Notes: a model not told the origin generated them from the sequence alone. Shown: positions 1 through 6,469, numbered from the stretch's first letter. The stretch is 6,567 nucleotides of DNA from Bacteroidales bacterium (GCA_029933755.1 JAOZNO010000223.1:1-6567); one strand, 5' to 3'. A program made the numbers and translations.

Positions 1-1
1 T

Positions 2-36
2 CTGCCTACTGGAAACTGTCTACTGCCAACTTCTAT
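2..36. repeat. Degenerate heptamer tandem repeat
   Basis: Five 7-bp units can be read in register: CTGCCTA, CTGGAAA, CTGTCTA, CTGCCAA and CTTCTAT. Four of the five begin with CTG. The array reaches the window edge, so it probably continues to the left. The segment TACTGCCAACTTCTA (21-35) recurs in reverse complement at the far right of the window (6529-6543) with one mismatch. No coding potential is apparent. It is an intergenic repeat of unknown role. Confidence 0.6.
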
Positions 37-97
37 ATCTTTCAAAAAAAGTTTGATAAATCAAAAGTTAACAAGTTGGGACAATATATATAAACCT

Positions 98-868
98 ATG
101 ACTAACTTTCAACAAATAAAGCTTGGGCTAAAATCATACAGTAAAGCTTTTACATTTATTTTTAAGAATAAATTAGGATGGACTTTTTTGGTTCCTATAG
201 TACTTAATATTATTTTGTTTGTAGTAGTTCAAAATTATATTTTTGAATTGATTACTTATGTTAAAGCATTTGCTGGTGACTGGTCATTAATAAAAGATTC
301 AGGGTTTTGGAGTGGTGCGGTAAGTGTTGTTGTAGGCTTTTTTATTGAAATATTATTTTTTATTGCATTTGCTTATCTAGGTGGTTATGTTGTTCTTATA
401 ATTATGTCGCCACTTTTATCTTATATTTCTGAAAAGACAGAACAGATATTAACGGGTAATGAATATAACTTTAATTTTGTTTATTTAATTAAGGATACAT
501 TTAGAGGTATTATAATGGCCATAAGAAACATGCTAATCGAAATTGGTTTTTTGATTTTGGCATTTATTGTTGGATTTATTCCTGTAATTGGATGGTTTGC
601 TGCTTTTTTGCTATTTTTTATCTCAGCTTATTTTTATGGTTTTTCTTTTATTGATTATTACAACGAAAGACAAAGATTAACAATTAAAGAAAGTGCCACT
701 TTGGTTAAAAAATATAAATGGATAGCGATTTCCAATGGTGGTGTTTTTGCTTTAACTTTGTTCATTCCTTTTCTTGGTTCTTATTTAGTGCTTTTTGTAG
801 CAATACTTTCAGTAGTTGCGGCAACATTAGCAATGAATGAGGCCGATGCGTATGAGGGAAGTAATTAG
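98..868 (+). CDS. EI24/CysZ-family integral membrane protein
   Basis: This is a polytopic inner-membrane protein of 256 residues. Hydrophobic stretches lie at about residues 28-47, 73-103, 145-183 (long enough for two helices) and 212-246. The segment MSPLLSYISEKTEQILTG (103-120) resembles the conserved cytoplasmic loop of the EI24 (PF07264) family, which includes the sulfate permease CysZ. The N-terminal pattern (G10, then SKAFTFIFKNKLGW before the first helix) is also typical. The frame extends upstream to a TTG at 53, but I chose ATG 98 because family members start just before this amphipathic segment and the extra 15 residues look unrelated to it. The gene lies 27 nt before mqnA on the same strand, so co-transcription is likely. 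Family membership is fairly secure. The substrate is not: nothing nearby points to sulfur metabolism, so I give no gene symbol. Confidence 0.85.
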   Translation: MTNFQQIKLGLKSYSKAFTFIFKNKLGWTFLVPIVLNIILFVVVQNYIFELITYVKAFAGDWSLIKDSGFWSGAVSVVVGFFIEILFFIAFAYLGGYVVLIIMSPLLSYISEKTEQILTGNEYNFNFVYLIKDTFRGIIMAIRNMLIEIGFLILAFIVGFIPVIGWFAAFLLFFISAYFYGFSFIDYYNERQRLTIKESATLVKKYKWIAISNGGVFALTLFIPFLGSYLVLFVAILSVVAATLAMNEADAYEGSN

Positions 869-895
869 TAATCTCTAATAAGTGTTGTTTTACGA

Positions 896-1675
896 ATGAG
901 CAAAACTAAAATAAAAGTATCAGCAGTCTCATACCTAAATACATTACCGTTTTTGTATGGGATAAAAAACTCTGGACTAATTGAAAAAATAGATTTTGAA
1001 CAGGATATTCCGTCGGTTTGTGCATCAAAACTGTTGAACAATGAGGTAGATATAGCACTAGTTCCTGTTGCTGTAATTCCCTTAATGAATGAATCTTATA
1101 TTATTTCTGATTATTGTATTGGTGCTTCAGGAAAGGTGAAAACAGTACTTCTGTTAAGTGATGTCCCGTTAAATCAAATTGAATCGATTTCGCTTGATTA
1201 TCAATCACGAACATCGGTAAACTTAATTAAAATTTTGGCTGAAAAATTCTGGAATATTAGGCCTGAATGGAAAAAGACTGAAAAAGGCTATGAAACTAAA
1301 ATAAAGGGTAGAAATGCCGGCTTAATTATTGGTGATCGAACTTTTCATCTTAAAAAAAACTATAAGTATGTTTATGATTTAGCTGAAGAATGGGAAAAGT
1401 TTACAAAATTACCATTTGTTTTTGCTGCATGGGTTTCAAATAAGCCAATTGATGAAGAATTCACTAAAGAATTTAATAAAGCCTTACGTTACGGGCTTGA
1501 AAATATTGAGAAAGTGGTATCCGAATTTTACTTAGCATTTCCTGGTAGTAGAATTGATATGAATAAATATTTTACACAATACATTAGTTATGAGCTTGAT
1601 GATAAGAAAAGAGAGGCAATGAATCTTTTTTTTAAAGAGTTAAATGAAATGCAGCAAGTGTCAAGTCAAGCATAA
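896..1675 (+). CDS. mqnA: MqnA, chorismate dehydratase (futalosine pathway)
   Basis: MqnA dehydrates chorismate to 3-[(1-carboxyvinyl)oxy]benzoate, the first committed step of menaquinone synthesis by the futalosine route. It is a soluble cytoplasmic enzyme with a periplasmic-binding-protein-like fold. The 259 residues fit the family length. Recognisable segments are VSAVSYLNTLPFLYG (8-22) with the conserved Tyr-x-Asn, VDIALVPVAVIP (51-62), SLDYQSRTSVNLIKIL (99-114) with the SRTS motif, AGLIIGDRTF (141-150) and LPFVFAAWV (172-180). ATG 896 places the first motif at the expected distance from the N-terminus. The gene follows the EI24 gene by 27 nt. The last five codons (255-259) and the TAA stop lie inside the left arm of the 164-bp palindromic repeat, so the native C-terminus may have been altered by arrival of that repeat. 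This should not touch the catalytic core. mqnC, mqnD and mqnE are not in the window. Confidence 0.93.
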   Translation: MSKTKIKVSAVSYLNTLPFLYGIKNSGLIEKIDFEQDIPSVCASKLLNNEVDIALVPVAVIPLMNESYIISDYCIGASGKVKTVLLLSDVPLNQIESISLDYQSRTSVNLIKILAEKFWNIRPEWKKTEKGYETKIKGRNAGLIIGDRTFHLKKNYKYVYDLAEEWEKFTKLPFVFAAWVSNKPIDEEFTKEFNKALRYGLENIEKVVSEFYLAFPGSRIDMNKYFTQYISYELDDKKREAMNLFFKELNEMQQVSSQA

Positions 1676-1809
1676 CCTTTAGGGCCAAGCCTTGTTCTTT
1701 TTGTTTTTTGCTTTACTAAAAAAAGACTCACGTAGCTACGGCTATGTTTACTTTTTTTAGTTTCCCAAAATTCCCAAAATAACTTTGGCTTACCCAAAAT
1801 CTCATACAT
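1666..1809 (-). other. Short basic open frame across the palindrome (47 codons)
   Basis: On the minus strand an ATG at 1809 opens a 47-codon frame that runs through the whole palindrome. It ends at a TGA at 1668-1666, within the outer 12-bp arm and overlapping the mqnA end antisense. The peptide starts MYEILGKPKLF and ends KRTRLGPKGYA, and is rich in Lys and Arg. Both the start and the stop touch the repeat's outer arms. It may be a chance frame in structured DNA or a repeat-borne microprotein. I recognise no domain and consider translation doubtful. Confidence 0.2.
1716..1760. terminator. Probable bidirectional intrinsic terminator
   Basis: A hairpin with stem ACGTAGC/GCTATGT and the loop TACG closed by C-G (the very stable cUNCGg tetraloop class) is flanked by CTAAAAAAAG on the left and CTTTTTTTAG on the right. 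A transcript from either strand therefore meets a hairpin followed by seven U residues. It sits between the convergent mqnA (plus) and acyloxyacyl hydrolase (minus) genes, where a shared terminator is expected. It forms the core of the larger palindrome at 1657-1820. Confidence 0.65.
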
Positions 1810-1886
1810 GACTTGACACTAGTCACCAGTTCGTAAAAATAAGTAACTAATTTGGTATCTGTAAAATTATTTTCTTTGTTTCTGTA

Positions 1887-2986
1887 TCAAAACCGATACC
1901 CGATTCCCCATTCTGCAAAATCAGCAGCAGCCCAGTAGGTTTTTAATGTTATATTTGCCATTAAGTGATTAGTAAAACGGTATTTAAAACCAAAGCGATG
2001 ATAAACATCTTGAAAAAACTTTGCCTTATTAAAAAAGTATCCACCCATTTGTACCGTAAAAGATGTTTTTCCAAAAACAAAATCATAAGAAGCATGCCCT
2101 CCTGCATAAAGTAAATCTGAACCTGTTGGATTTTCTATACCTTCTTCTTTCAAATATTCTTTTCGAGAGTTATCTTTAAACAAGTCAATACCAACACCAA
2201 ACATGCCTTTGTATGAAAACTGTCTTTCTGCGTTTAGTGATATACTTGAAACCAGGTAATGATTCGTACGTGCAGGCTGTAAAGTTTTAGTGCCGGCAGC
2301 TATAATTATAGAATATTCATTTTGCTTTTTAAATTTTGGAATTTCCTGCTCAATTTTTTTAAATTCTTCTTTTTGTAAATTATATAATAAACCTGCTGAT
2401 ACAGAAATTATATTAAGTCCAAGATTTGGTTGTGTACTTCCACCATTTGAGTAATGTGTCATTCCCAAGCTTGTAAGTAAATAAATTTGTTTACTTAGTT
2501 TTAGTTTCGATTCAAGATTTAAATTAATGTAAGCATTTAAATTTGAGCCAATTGCAATATTGTATTTGTTTTCATATAAATCAAAGCGTTTATTTAACCA
2601 GGCAATACCTGTAGCAAATTTTGTACATAGTTTAAAGTTTTTTCTTTTAAGTATTGGAATATTTATGTAAGGGAAAACAGCATCTACATGTCCAAGTATT
2701 TCTGGATTTCCTAATTCTGCATGATAATAACCAAAACCAACAGTAGGGTATCTGTATAACTTGTGCCAAATTTGATCTCCTTTTTTTCTGAACCCAATAT
2801 TTGCCTCAAAAGCAGGTACATAATCATTAATGAAGTACTTTAAGGATTCGTGATGAGCATAAATATAACCAGTAGAGTATTTTACCGATAAACTTACATA
2901 CTAGTAGAATCAGTTTTTTGTGAATAACTAATTACTTCAAAAAACAAAAAGTAAATGAATAGAGTAATAATCTTCGCTCTAAGCAT
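1887..2986 (-). pseudogene. PagL-like acyloxyacyl hydrolase, frameshifted
   Basis: This is an outer-membrane beta-barrel of the acyloxyacyl hydrolase/lipid A deacylase (PagL-like) type. ATG 2986 opens a 30-codon frame encoding a signal peptide (MLRAKIITLFIYFLFF, then SYSQKTDSTSM) that stops with TAA at 2896-2894. The mature protein continues in another frame, open from 2900 to the stop at 1887 but with no ATG, GTG or TTG until 2468. Restoring one base gives about 367 residues, normal for Bacteroidota members. Family landmarks are YSTGYIYAHHESLKYF shortly after the signal, YPTVGFGYYHAELGNPEILG, then HYSNGGSTQPNLGLN (restored residues about 178-192), and the terminal WGIGYRF with C-terminal Phe for barrel insertion. 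His178 and Ser180 match the PagL His and Ser; the position of the catalytic Glu (His+14) is Asn. The start lies 3 nt after the GIN-domain gene's stop, so the two are probably co-translated. A sequencing error is a real alternative to true decay, because the remaining ORF is intact. Confidence 0.85.
2894..2903 (-). other. Frameshift site in the acyloxyacyl hydrolase gene
   Basis: Reading the minus strand, the signal-peptide frame runs through ACT AGT ATG and stops at TAA (2896-2894). The barrel frame is closed by TAG at 2903-2901 and opens at 2900. The switch must therefore fall within about 2900-2897. A one-base deletion relative to an intact gene explains it, as would a minus-one slip on the ATG giving GTA as the next codon. 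There is no slippery heptamer at this spot, so mutation or sequencing error is the simplest reading. Confidence 0.8.
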
Positions 2987-2989
2987 ATT

Positions 2990-3733
2990 CTAATTTAATT
3001 TTACAAATTTACCACTTCCACTATGCTCATTAATTATTACAGAATCAGGTATTCCAGAATAATAAATATTTCCAGAGTCTCTAATTGAATAATATAATCG
3101 AACACCTGCTTTCACATAACAATCTCCCATACTATTGTTGTGGACAGAACAAATTATATTGTCAAGGTTTTCAGCATAAACAAATGATGTTTGTTCTGTA
3201 CTAAAATAAGCAGAATAAGCATAACCATTCACTTTAAAATCTCCTGAAGCGTACCATACTGCTAATTGAAACGAATGAGCATCTATTGTTAAATCACAAT
3301 AACCCAATTGCGACAAGAATAATACTTTTAAATTATGTACTTTAAAGGTATCAACTGTAAACAAATCAGAAGCATGATTAATGGTTATTTCCTTTAGTGT
3401 ATCTACCGAGATGTAGAGCTTCTTATTGTCATATCCCTTTATAAAATCACATTTATTCAAATCTTTTATCGTTAAAACACTATTTTCTACAGTTGTTTCA
3501 ATAAATGGAAGAAGTTTATCGCCAGCTTCAATTTCAATTTTATGTATGGTATCATTTTTAAGATAAATCTCAAAATTATTGTGGGTTATAATATATTGGA
3601 AAGCTTCTAAGGTTCTTTCCTCATGAATAATATCTCCACCAGAACTCAAACAATTGTTTTTCTGACAAGCTTGTGTAACAATGAGCAAAAGAATGGTAAT
3701 TAATATGTATCTAAATCTAAAATTAAAAATCAT
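2990..3733 (-). CDS. GIN-domain (DUF2807-type) putative lipoprotein
   Basis: The 247 residues begin with a hydrophobic export signal (MIFNFRFRYILITILLLIV) followed by TQAC, giving a candidate lipidated Cys23, although the lipobox is atypical at -3 and -2. The rest is rich in short beta repeats: FEIYLKNDTIHKIEIEAG, then VENSVLTIKD, LKEITINHASDL, FKVNGYAYSAYF, and the ending EHSGSGKFVKLN. This ladder of alternating hydrophobic strands with turns, and the closing SGSGK-V-L, are typical of the head GIN (DUF2807) beta-helix family, usually surface or periplasmic in Bacteroidota. Molecular function is unknown. The frame extends to an ATG at 3766 inside the radical SAM gene, but ATG 3733 places the signal peptide right at the N-terminus and leaves a 14-nt gap. 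The stop lies 3 nt before the acyloxyacyl hydrolase start, so the three genes look like one operon. Confidence 0.78.
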   Translation of the reverse strand: MIFNFRFRYILITILLLIVTQACQKNNCLSSGGDIIHEERTLEAFQYIITHNNFEIYLKNDTIHKIEIEAGDKLLPFIETTVENSVLTIKDLNKCDFIKGYDNKKLYISVDTLKEITINHASDLFTVDTFKVHNLKVLFLSQLGYCDLTIDAHSFQLAVWYASGDFKVNGYAYSAYFSTEQTSFVYAENLDNIICSVHNNSMGDCYVKAGVRLYYSIRDSGNIYYSGIPDSVIINEHSGSGKFVKLN

Positions 3734-3747
3734 ATGCCTAATATCCT

Positions 3748-4638
3748 TTACAAACCCCTTTGCCATTCTTTTCTTAAGCCCGATTGCTCAGGATGCAGAA
3801 TAGCATAACGTAACTTTTCTAATAATTGGTCTTTATCTTTCGATAAAATTCCTTTTAAAGCTAAATAATTTGATGCATGATCACTTCTGAAAACCGTGGT
3901 CTGCAAATTAGTATTTTCAAGGAATAAATATAATTCTTCAAATAACTGTAAGGTATTCATCTCAACAAATTCAGTTTGGAATTTCTTTTTATAATGATTT
4001 ACTCCAAAAGGAAAACTTAATACTAATGTTGATAAAAATTCTGGCTGTATTTCGTTTACTATTTTTGCAGAATTTAATGCATGCTGTTTCCAATAGTTTA
4101 AGCCACCTAAGCCGTTAAGTATCATAACCGAACTTTTTATCCCAGCTTCTCTGCTTTTGATTAGCCCATCTCGTGATGATTCATAGTCTTCACCCTTATT
4201 AATAATGCCAAGCAACTCACTATCGCCTGATTCCAAACCAACATAAATTAAGTTTAATCCGGCAGCTTGCAAGCTTTTTAACTCCTCAACCGTTTTGTTT
4301 TTTAAATCTTTTGGTTTAGCATAAGAGGAAATTCTTCGTACTTTAGGAAAAGTTTTATTTATTTCGTCAAGAATCTTTAATAATTTATCCGTTTTTAAAA
4401 CCATTGCATCACCATCTGCAAGGAAGATTTTTTTTATTTTATCAGCTACAGGTTTAAAGCTTTCAATTTCCTTTTGAATTTGTTCAAAGGCTTTTGACTT
4501 GAAGCTTTTTTCAGAATACATTTCGCAAAAGGCACATTTATTCCAGGAACAACCTGTAGTGATTTGTAAAATCAATGAATTTGCCTCGCTTGGTGGTCTG
4601 AAAAGAGGATAGTCGTATTCAATTGCAGGGTAATACAT
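3748..4638 (-). CDS. Radical SAM protein (COG1032-like), unknown substrate
   Basis: This is a 296-residue radical S-adenosylmethionine enzyme. The cluster-binding motif is C30-SWNK-C35-AF-C38, followed by EMY. The spacing is CX4CX2C, as in the GCSxNxCxFCxMY subgroup, rather than the classic CX3CX2C. Core landmarks follow in order: IFLADGDAM (71-79), RRISSYAKP (101-109), LNLIYVGLESGDSELL (128-143), and VMILNGLGG (171-179). The length covers a radical SAM core with a short C-terminal extension, and no B12-binding or extra iron-sulfur domain is visible. ATG 4638 gives the usual short N-terminal lead (MYYPAIEYDYPLFRPPSEAN) before the core. It is the first gene of a probable operon with the GIN-domain and acyloxyacyl hydrolase genes. 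The family assignment is strong. Substrate and product cannot be inferred from the sequence, and linkage to envelope genes may be incidental. Confidence 0.9.
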   Translation of the reverse strand: MYYPAIEYDYPLFRPPSEANSLILQITTGCSWNKCAFCEMYSEKSFKSKAFEQIQKEIESFKPVADKIKKIFLADGDAMVLKTDKLLKILDEINKTFPKVRRISSYAKPKDLKNKTVEELKSLQAAGLNLIYVGLESGDSELLGIINKGEDYESSRDGLIKSREAGIKSSVMILNGLGGLNYWKQHALNSAKIVNEIQPEFLSTLVLSFPFGVNHYKKKFQTEFVEMNTLQLFEELYLFLENTNLQTTVFRSDHASNYLALKGILSKDKDQLLEKLRYAILHPEQSGLRKEWQRGL

Positions 4639-4670
4639 AAATTAGAAAAAGTATATATAAAATAGAATTG

Positions 4671-4703
4671 CAAAGATAGTATAAAATGAAAATAAGGACT
4701 AAA
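4671..4703 (-). promoter_or_regulatory. Likely promoter for the radical SAM operon
   Basis: On the minus strand TATCTTTG (4678-4671) matches the Bacteroidota -7 consensus TAnnTTTG exactly. A TTTA (4703-4700), one base off the -33 TTTG, lies 21 nt upstream. Transcription would begin near 4665, leaving a leader of roughly 27 nt before ATG 4638. The prediction is by consensus only. Confidence 0.5.
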
Positions 4704-4742
4704 TATTATTCTAAGCAAAGCTTGGCCTATTATTGAGATTGA

Positions 4743-4913
4743 AAAAGCAGTGTTGACGGTACTCCAAAGGCCGTGGGTAATTCTATTAAAAGTGAAAATT
4801 TGTATATCTGTCTATTAAAAATCCGCTTAGCGTCGCACCGTCGGCATGCCTATGGCGATCAAGGGGCTAAATGCAAAAAAAAATACACTTTTCGGAGCAG
4901 ACTCAGAGGTTAA
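4743..4913 (+). other. 56-codon open frame lacking ATG, possible repeat-borne ORF
   Basis: The frame is open from just after a TGA (4740-4742) to TAA (4911-4913). It reads KSSVDGTPKAVGNSIK at the start, has HRRHAYGDQGAK in the middle, and ends KYTFRSRLRG. It is strongly basic. It contains no ATG; the first alternative start is GTG at 4773. It passes through the 4788-4892 palindrome, including the local GC-rich block. It could be a decayed gene fragment, a short repeat-encoded peptide, or chance. I cannot name a family. Confidence 0.2.
4788..4892. repeat. Second, weaker quasi-palindrome with GC-rich core
   Basis: AAAAGTG (4788-4794) pairs with CACTTTT (4886-4892), TTAGC (4827-4831) with GCTAA (4866-4870), and TCGC (4833-4836) with GCGA (4855-4858), around the perfect 8-bp palindrome GGCATGCC (4843-4850). 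The arms differ in length, so indels are needed to pair them. The core is clearly more GC-rich than its surroundings. Its general layout resembles the repeat after mqnA, but the sequences differ. Confidence 0.4.
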
Positions 4914-4964
4914 TAAAAAAATGGTACTACTGTAAACTTCGTGAGTAACTATTAAAAAGTATAT

Positions 4965-5042
4965 TGGTTATTTGTTTATATGTTTATTTGTTTATGCAAA
5001 TTATGCTACCTATAAACAGATAAACAAATCAACGGATAACCA
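4965..5042. repeat. Octamer repeats arranged as a large hairpin
   Basis: The left arm 4965-4995 contains period-8 units (TTTGTTTA, TATGTTTA, TTTGTTTA). The right arm 5012-5042 contains the complementary series (ATAAACAG, ATAAACAA, ATCAACGG). The two 31-base arms pair at 26 of 31 positions across a 16-base loop (4996-5011). The outer TGGTTAT/ATAACCA ends match perfectly. The structure could arrest transcription or be a mobile intergenic repeat. It lies too far upstream (about 160 nt) of the promoter of the next gene for a clear regulatory role. Confidence 0.6.
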
Positions 5043-5179
5043 TGGTAGATTAATACTAAGAATTACCTCAAGGGTAAGTACCCACTAAAATGGTAGTAGA
5101 ACCCAAAAAATATTAATGTTATAAGATAAATTCGCTTTGGTACCTATGCGCATTATTATATTGAATAACACGTTTATAT

Positions 5180-5213
5180 TTTTCCAACTATTCAGTATTT
5201 TTTTGTAATTTGC
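5180..5213 (+). promoter_or_regulatory. Possible promoter of the exported-protein gene
   Basis: TAATTTGC (5206-5213) resembles the Bacteroidota -7 element TAnnTTTG with one base fewer in the spacer. A T-rich stretch (from 5180) sits about 22 nt upstream in place of the -33 element. Transcription would start near 5220, giving a leader of about 23 nt before ATG 5243. It overlaps the alternative TTG start at 5210, which argues against that start. Confidence 0.35.
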
Positions 5214-5242
5214 ATAAAATTGGAACCTTAATATTCTGTCTT

Positions 5243-6469
5243 ATGCAAAAACCATTTATCTTATTATTACTACTATTTTTAATTATTCCTTCGTCAATTC
5301 TGAGTCAGAAAAAAACTTTAGAAGTGGTTTACCGAAGAAGTTCACTATATACTTTAATGATTAAAGAACCCAGCCGACCGTATGCTAGTGTGATACAAAA
5401 TACATTTATCAACTCAGCAATACCTGATAAGTTTAATAGTCATTTACTTCCCGAAAGAAAAATAGAAAACGGACTTAGTAGGTCTATAAAAAAGAAAGAA
5501 GAAAAAATACGAATACAGAGTCAGAATATTAATAATTATTTTGCTAAAAAGGATATCGCTAAAGGCTTGGTATCAAAGTGGTTTAATCGAAGTGTAAATG
5601 GCACTTTCAATATGAGACTTGTTGCTGAAAGGGGTTCTTATAATGCATCTGATATGGATGTTGCTCTTGCAAAAAGCAGTAAACGTGGGCTTGCATTATT
5701 GGCTGATGCCGGAGAAGAATTAATTAAAAACACCTTTATTTTAGTTAATGACTTTGATTATATCAGTAAAGAGGAGGTGGCAAATAAAACCAAAGCAGGT
5801 CTTGGACTTTTAAAGGAGATTGCTGAACTTGCTGATGTAGATATAGATACTGAGTTGGCAGATGAAACTTTAACAACATTAGGGAAAGGTTATGTGATAA
5901 GAACTACATCCTATTTATATCAATTGCACTGGAACGATTCAGTTGCTGCTATTTTTTATAATGATTACTGGATGGACGAGGATTCATTTAATGAAAACAG
6001 AAAACAGGCATTTGAAAATTCAAATATTTTTACACTTAGGCTTGTAGGCTGGGAAATTGCCTGGGCTGATTTACAGTCAACCAGTTACACTAAAAAAAGT
6101 GAAGAAGAACTTATTGCAGTAGCTACCGTACGAGCTATTGATGCTGTTATTGCTAAGCTACAAAAAAAGTATGAAGTATTCAGAACGAAAACACCTTTGT
6201 ATAGTGCTGATCCATTATCGGCAAAAATTGGTTTGAAAGAAGGTCTGGAAAAAGGTGACAAATTTGAGGTTTTAGAACAAATTATGGACAAAAATGGAAG
6301 AACAAAATATAAAAGTAAAGGAATTATAAAAGTTGATAAAAAACAAATTTGGGATAATCGTTTTATGGCTGCTGAAGAACAGGACATAATAGAAGAGCAA
6401 GCAGAATATACTTTGTTTAAAGGAGGAAAAAACTATTATAAAGGTATGCTTATCAGGCAGATTAATTAA
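5243..6469 (+). CDS. Exported conserved Bacteroidota protein of unknown function
   Basis: The 408-residue protein has a clear Sec signal peptide (MQKPFILLLLLFLIIPSSILS, cleavage near residues 21-22). It has no lipobox cysteine and no transmembrane segment after the signal, so it is probably periplasmic or outer-membrane associated. Recurring family-like blocks, as I recall them from unnamed Bacteroidales exported proteins, are VYRRSSLYTLMI (29-40), IPDKFNSH (60-67), KWFNRS (112-117), ERGSYNAS (129-136) and AGEELIKNTFILVNDFDYI (156-174). The C-terminal part (about 320-408) looks like a separate small beta domain, with AKIGLKEGLEKGDKFEVLE, IIKVDKKQIWDNRF and YYKGMLIRQI. No catalytic motif is recognised. 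The frame extends to a TTG at 5210, but ATG 5243 puts the signal peptide at the start and lies downstream of the promoter-like element. It is a single-gene unit, divergent from the radical SAM operon. The coding call is firm; function is unknown. Confidence 0.85.
   Translation: MQKPFILLLLLFLIIPSSILSQKKTLEVVYRRSSLYTLMIKEPSRPYASVIQNTFINSAIPDKFNSHLLPERKIENGLSRSIKKKEEKIRIQSQNINNYFAKKDIAKGLVSKWFNRSVNGTFNMRLVAERGSYNASDMDVALAKSSKRGLALLADAGEELIKNTFILVNDFDYISKEEVANKTKAGLGLLKEIAELADVDIDTELADETLTTLGKGYVIRTTSYLYQLHWNDSVAAIFYNDYWMDEDSFNENRKQAFENSNIFTLRLVGWEIAWADLQSTSYTKKSEEELIAVATVRAIDAVIAKLQKKYEVFRTKTPLYSADPLSAKIGLKEGLEKGDKFEVLEQIMDKNGRTKYKSKGIIKVDKKQIWDNRFMAAEEQDIIEEQAEYTLFKGGKNYYKGMLIRQIN

Larger units (their letters stand above)
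1657..1820. repeat. 164-bp quasi-palindromic intergenic repeat
   Basis: The outermost 12 bases AGTGTCAAGTCA (1657-1668) are the exact reverse complement of 1809-1820. Further paired blocks lie almost exactly on the same axis (about 1738.5): GGG 1682-1684 with CCC 1793-1795, AAGCC 1687-1691 with GGCTT 1787-1791, CTAAAAAAAG 1716-1725 with CTTTTTTTAG 1751-1760, and ACGTAGC 1730-1736 with GCTATGT 1741-1747 (one G-T pair). The right arm also carries two adjacent copies of TTCCCAAAA (1762-1779). The left arm overlaps the end of mqnA. The defined outer ends and nested pairing suggest a discrete repeat unit of the non-autonomous, palindromic kind. Its family is unidentified and other copies cannot be seen from this window. 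Confidence 0.75.
4639..5242. other. Repeat-rich divergent intergenic region
   Basis: This 604-bp stretch separates the minus-strand radical SAM operon from the plus-strand exported-protein gene. It holds a promoter at each end, a quasi-palindrome at 4788-4892 crossed by a basic open frame, an octamer-repeat hairpin at 4965-5042, and a small inverted repeat GGGTA/TACCC (5072-5083). I see no tRNA, rRNA or convincing protein gene. Confidence 0.6.

Noticed and set aside
53..97. Upstream TTG start for the EI24-family gene
   Set aside because: The added 15 residues do not resemble the family N-terminus, and ATG 98 places the conserved amphipathic segment at the usual distance.
2913..2919. A-AAA-AAC slippery heptamer on the minus strand, as a programmed frameshift in the acyloxyacyl hydrolase gene
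   Set aside because: It is not in the required phase with the signal-peptide frame, and the target frame meets TGA and TAG before reaching the barrel sequence, so slipping there would not give the full protein.
3734..3766. Upstream ATG start for the GIN-domain gene
   Set aside because: It overlaps the radical SAM gene and would put 11 charged residues before the signal peptide; ATG 3733 fits an export signal better.
4713..4730. A degraded copy of the mqnA-end palindrome
   Set aside because: Only GCTTGGCC and a few neighbouring bases are shared with the reverse complement of 1657-1820; this is too short to call homologous.
4965..5042. CRISPR array
   Set aside because: The units are contiguous octamers without spacers, the two halves are inverted, and no cas gene is present.
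6085..6387. 100-codon minus-strand open frame
   Set aside because: It lies antisense inside the well-supported exported-protein gene, and its sequence is a low-complexity Ser/Leu/Phe mixture as expected for a shadow frame.
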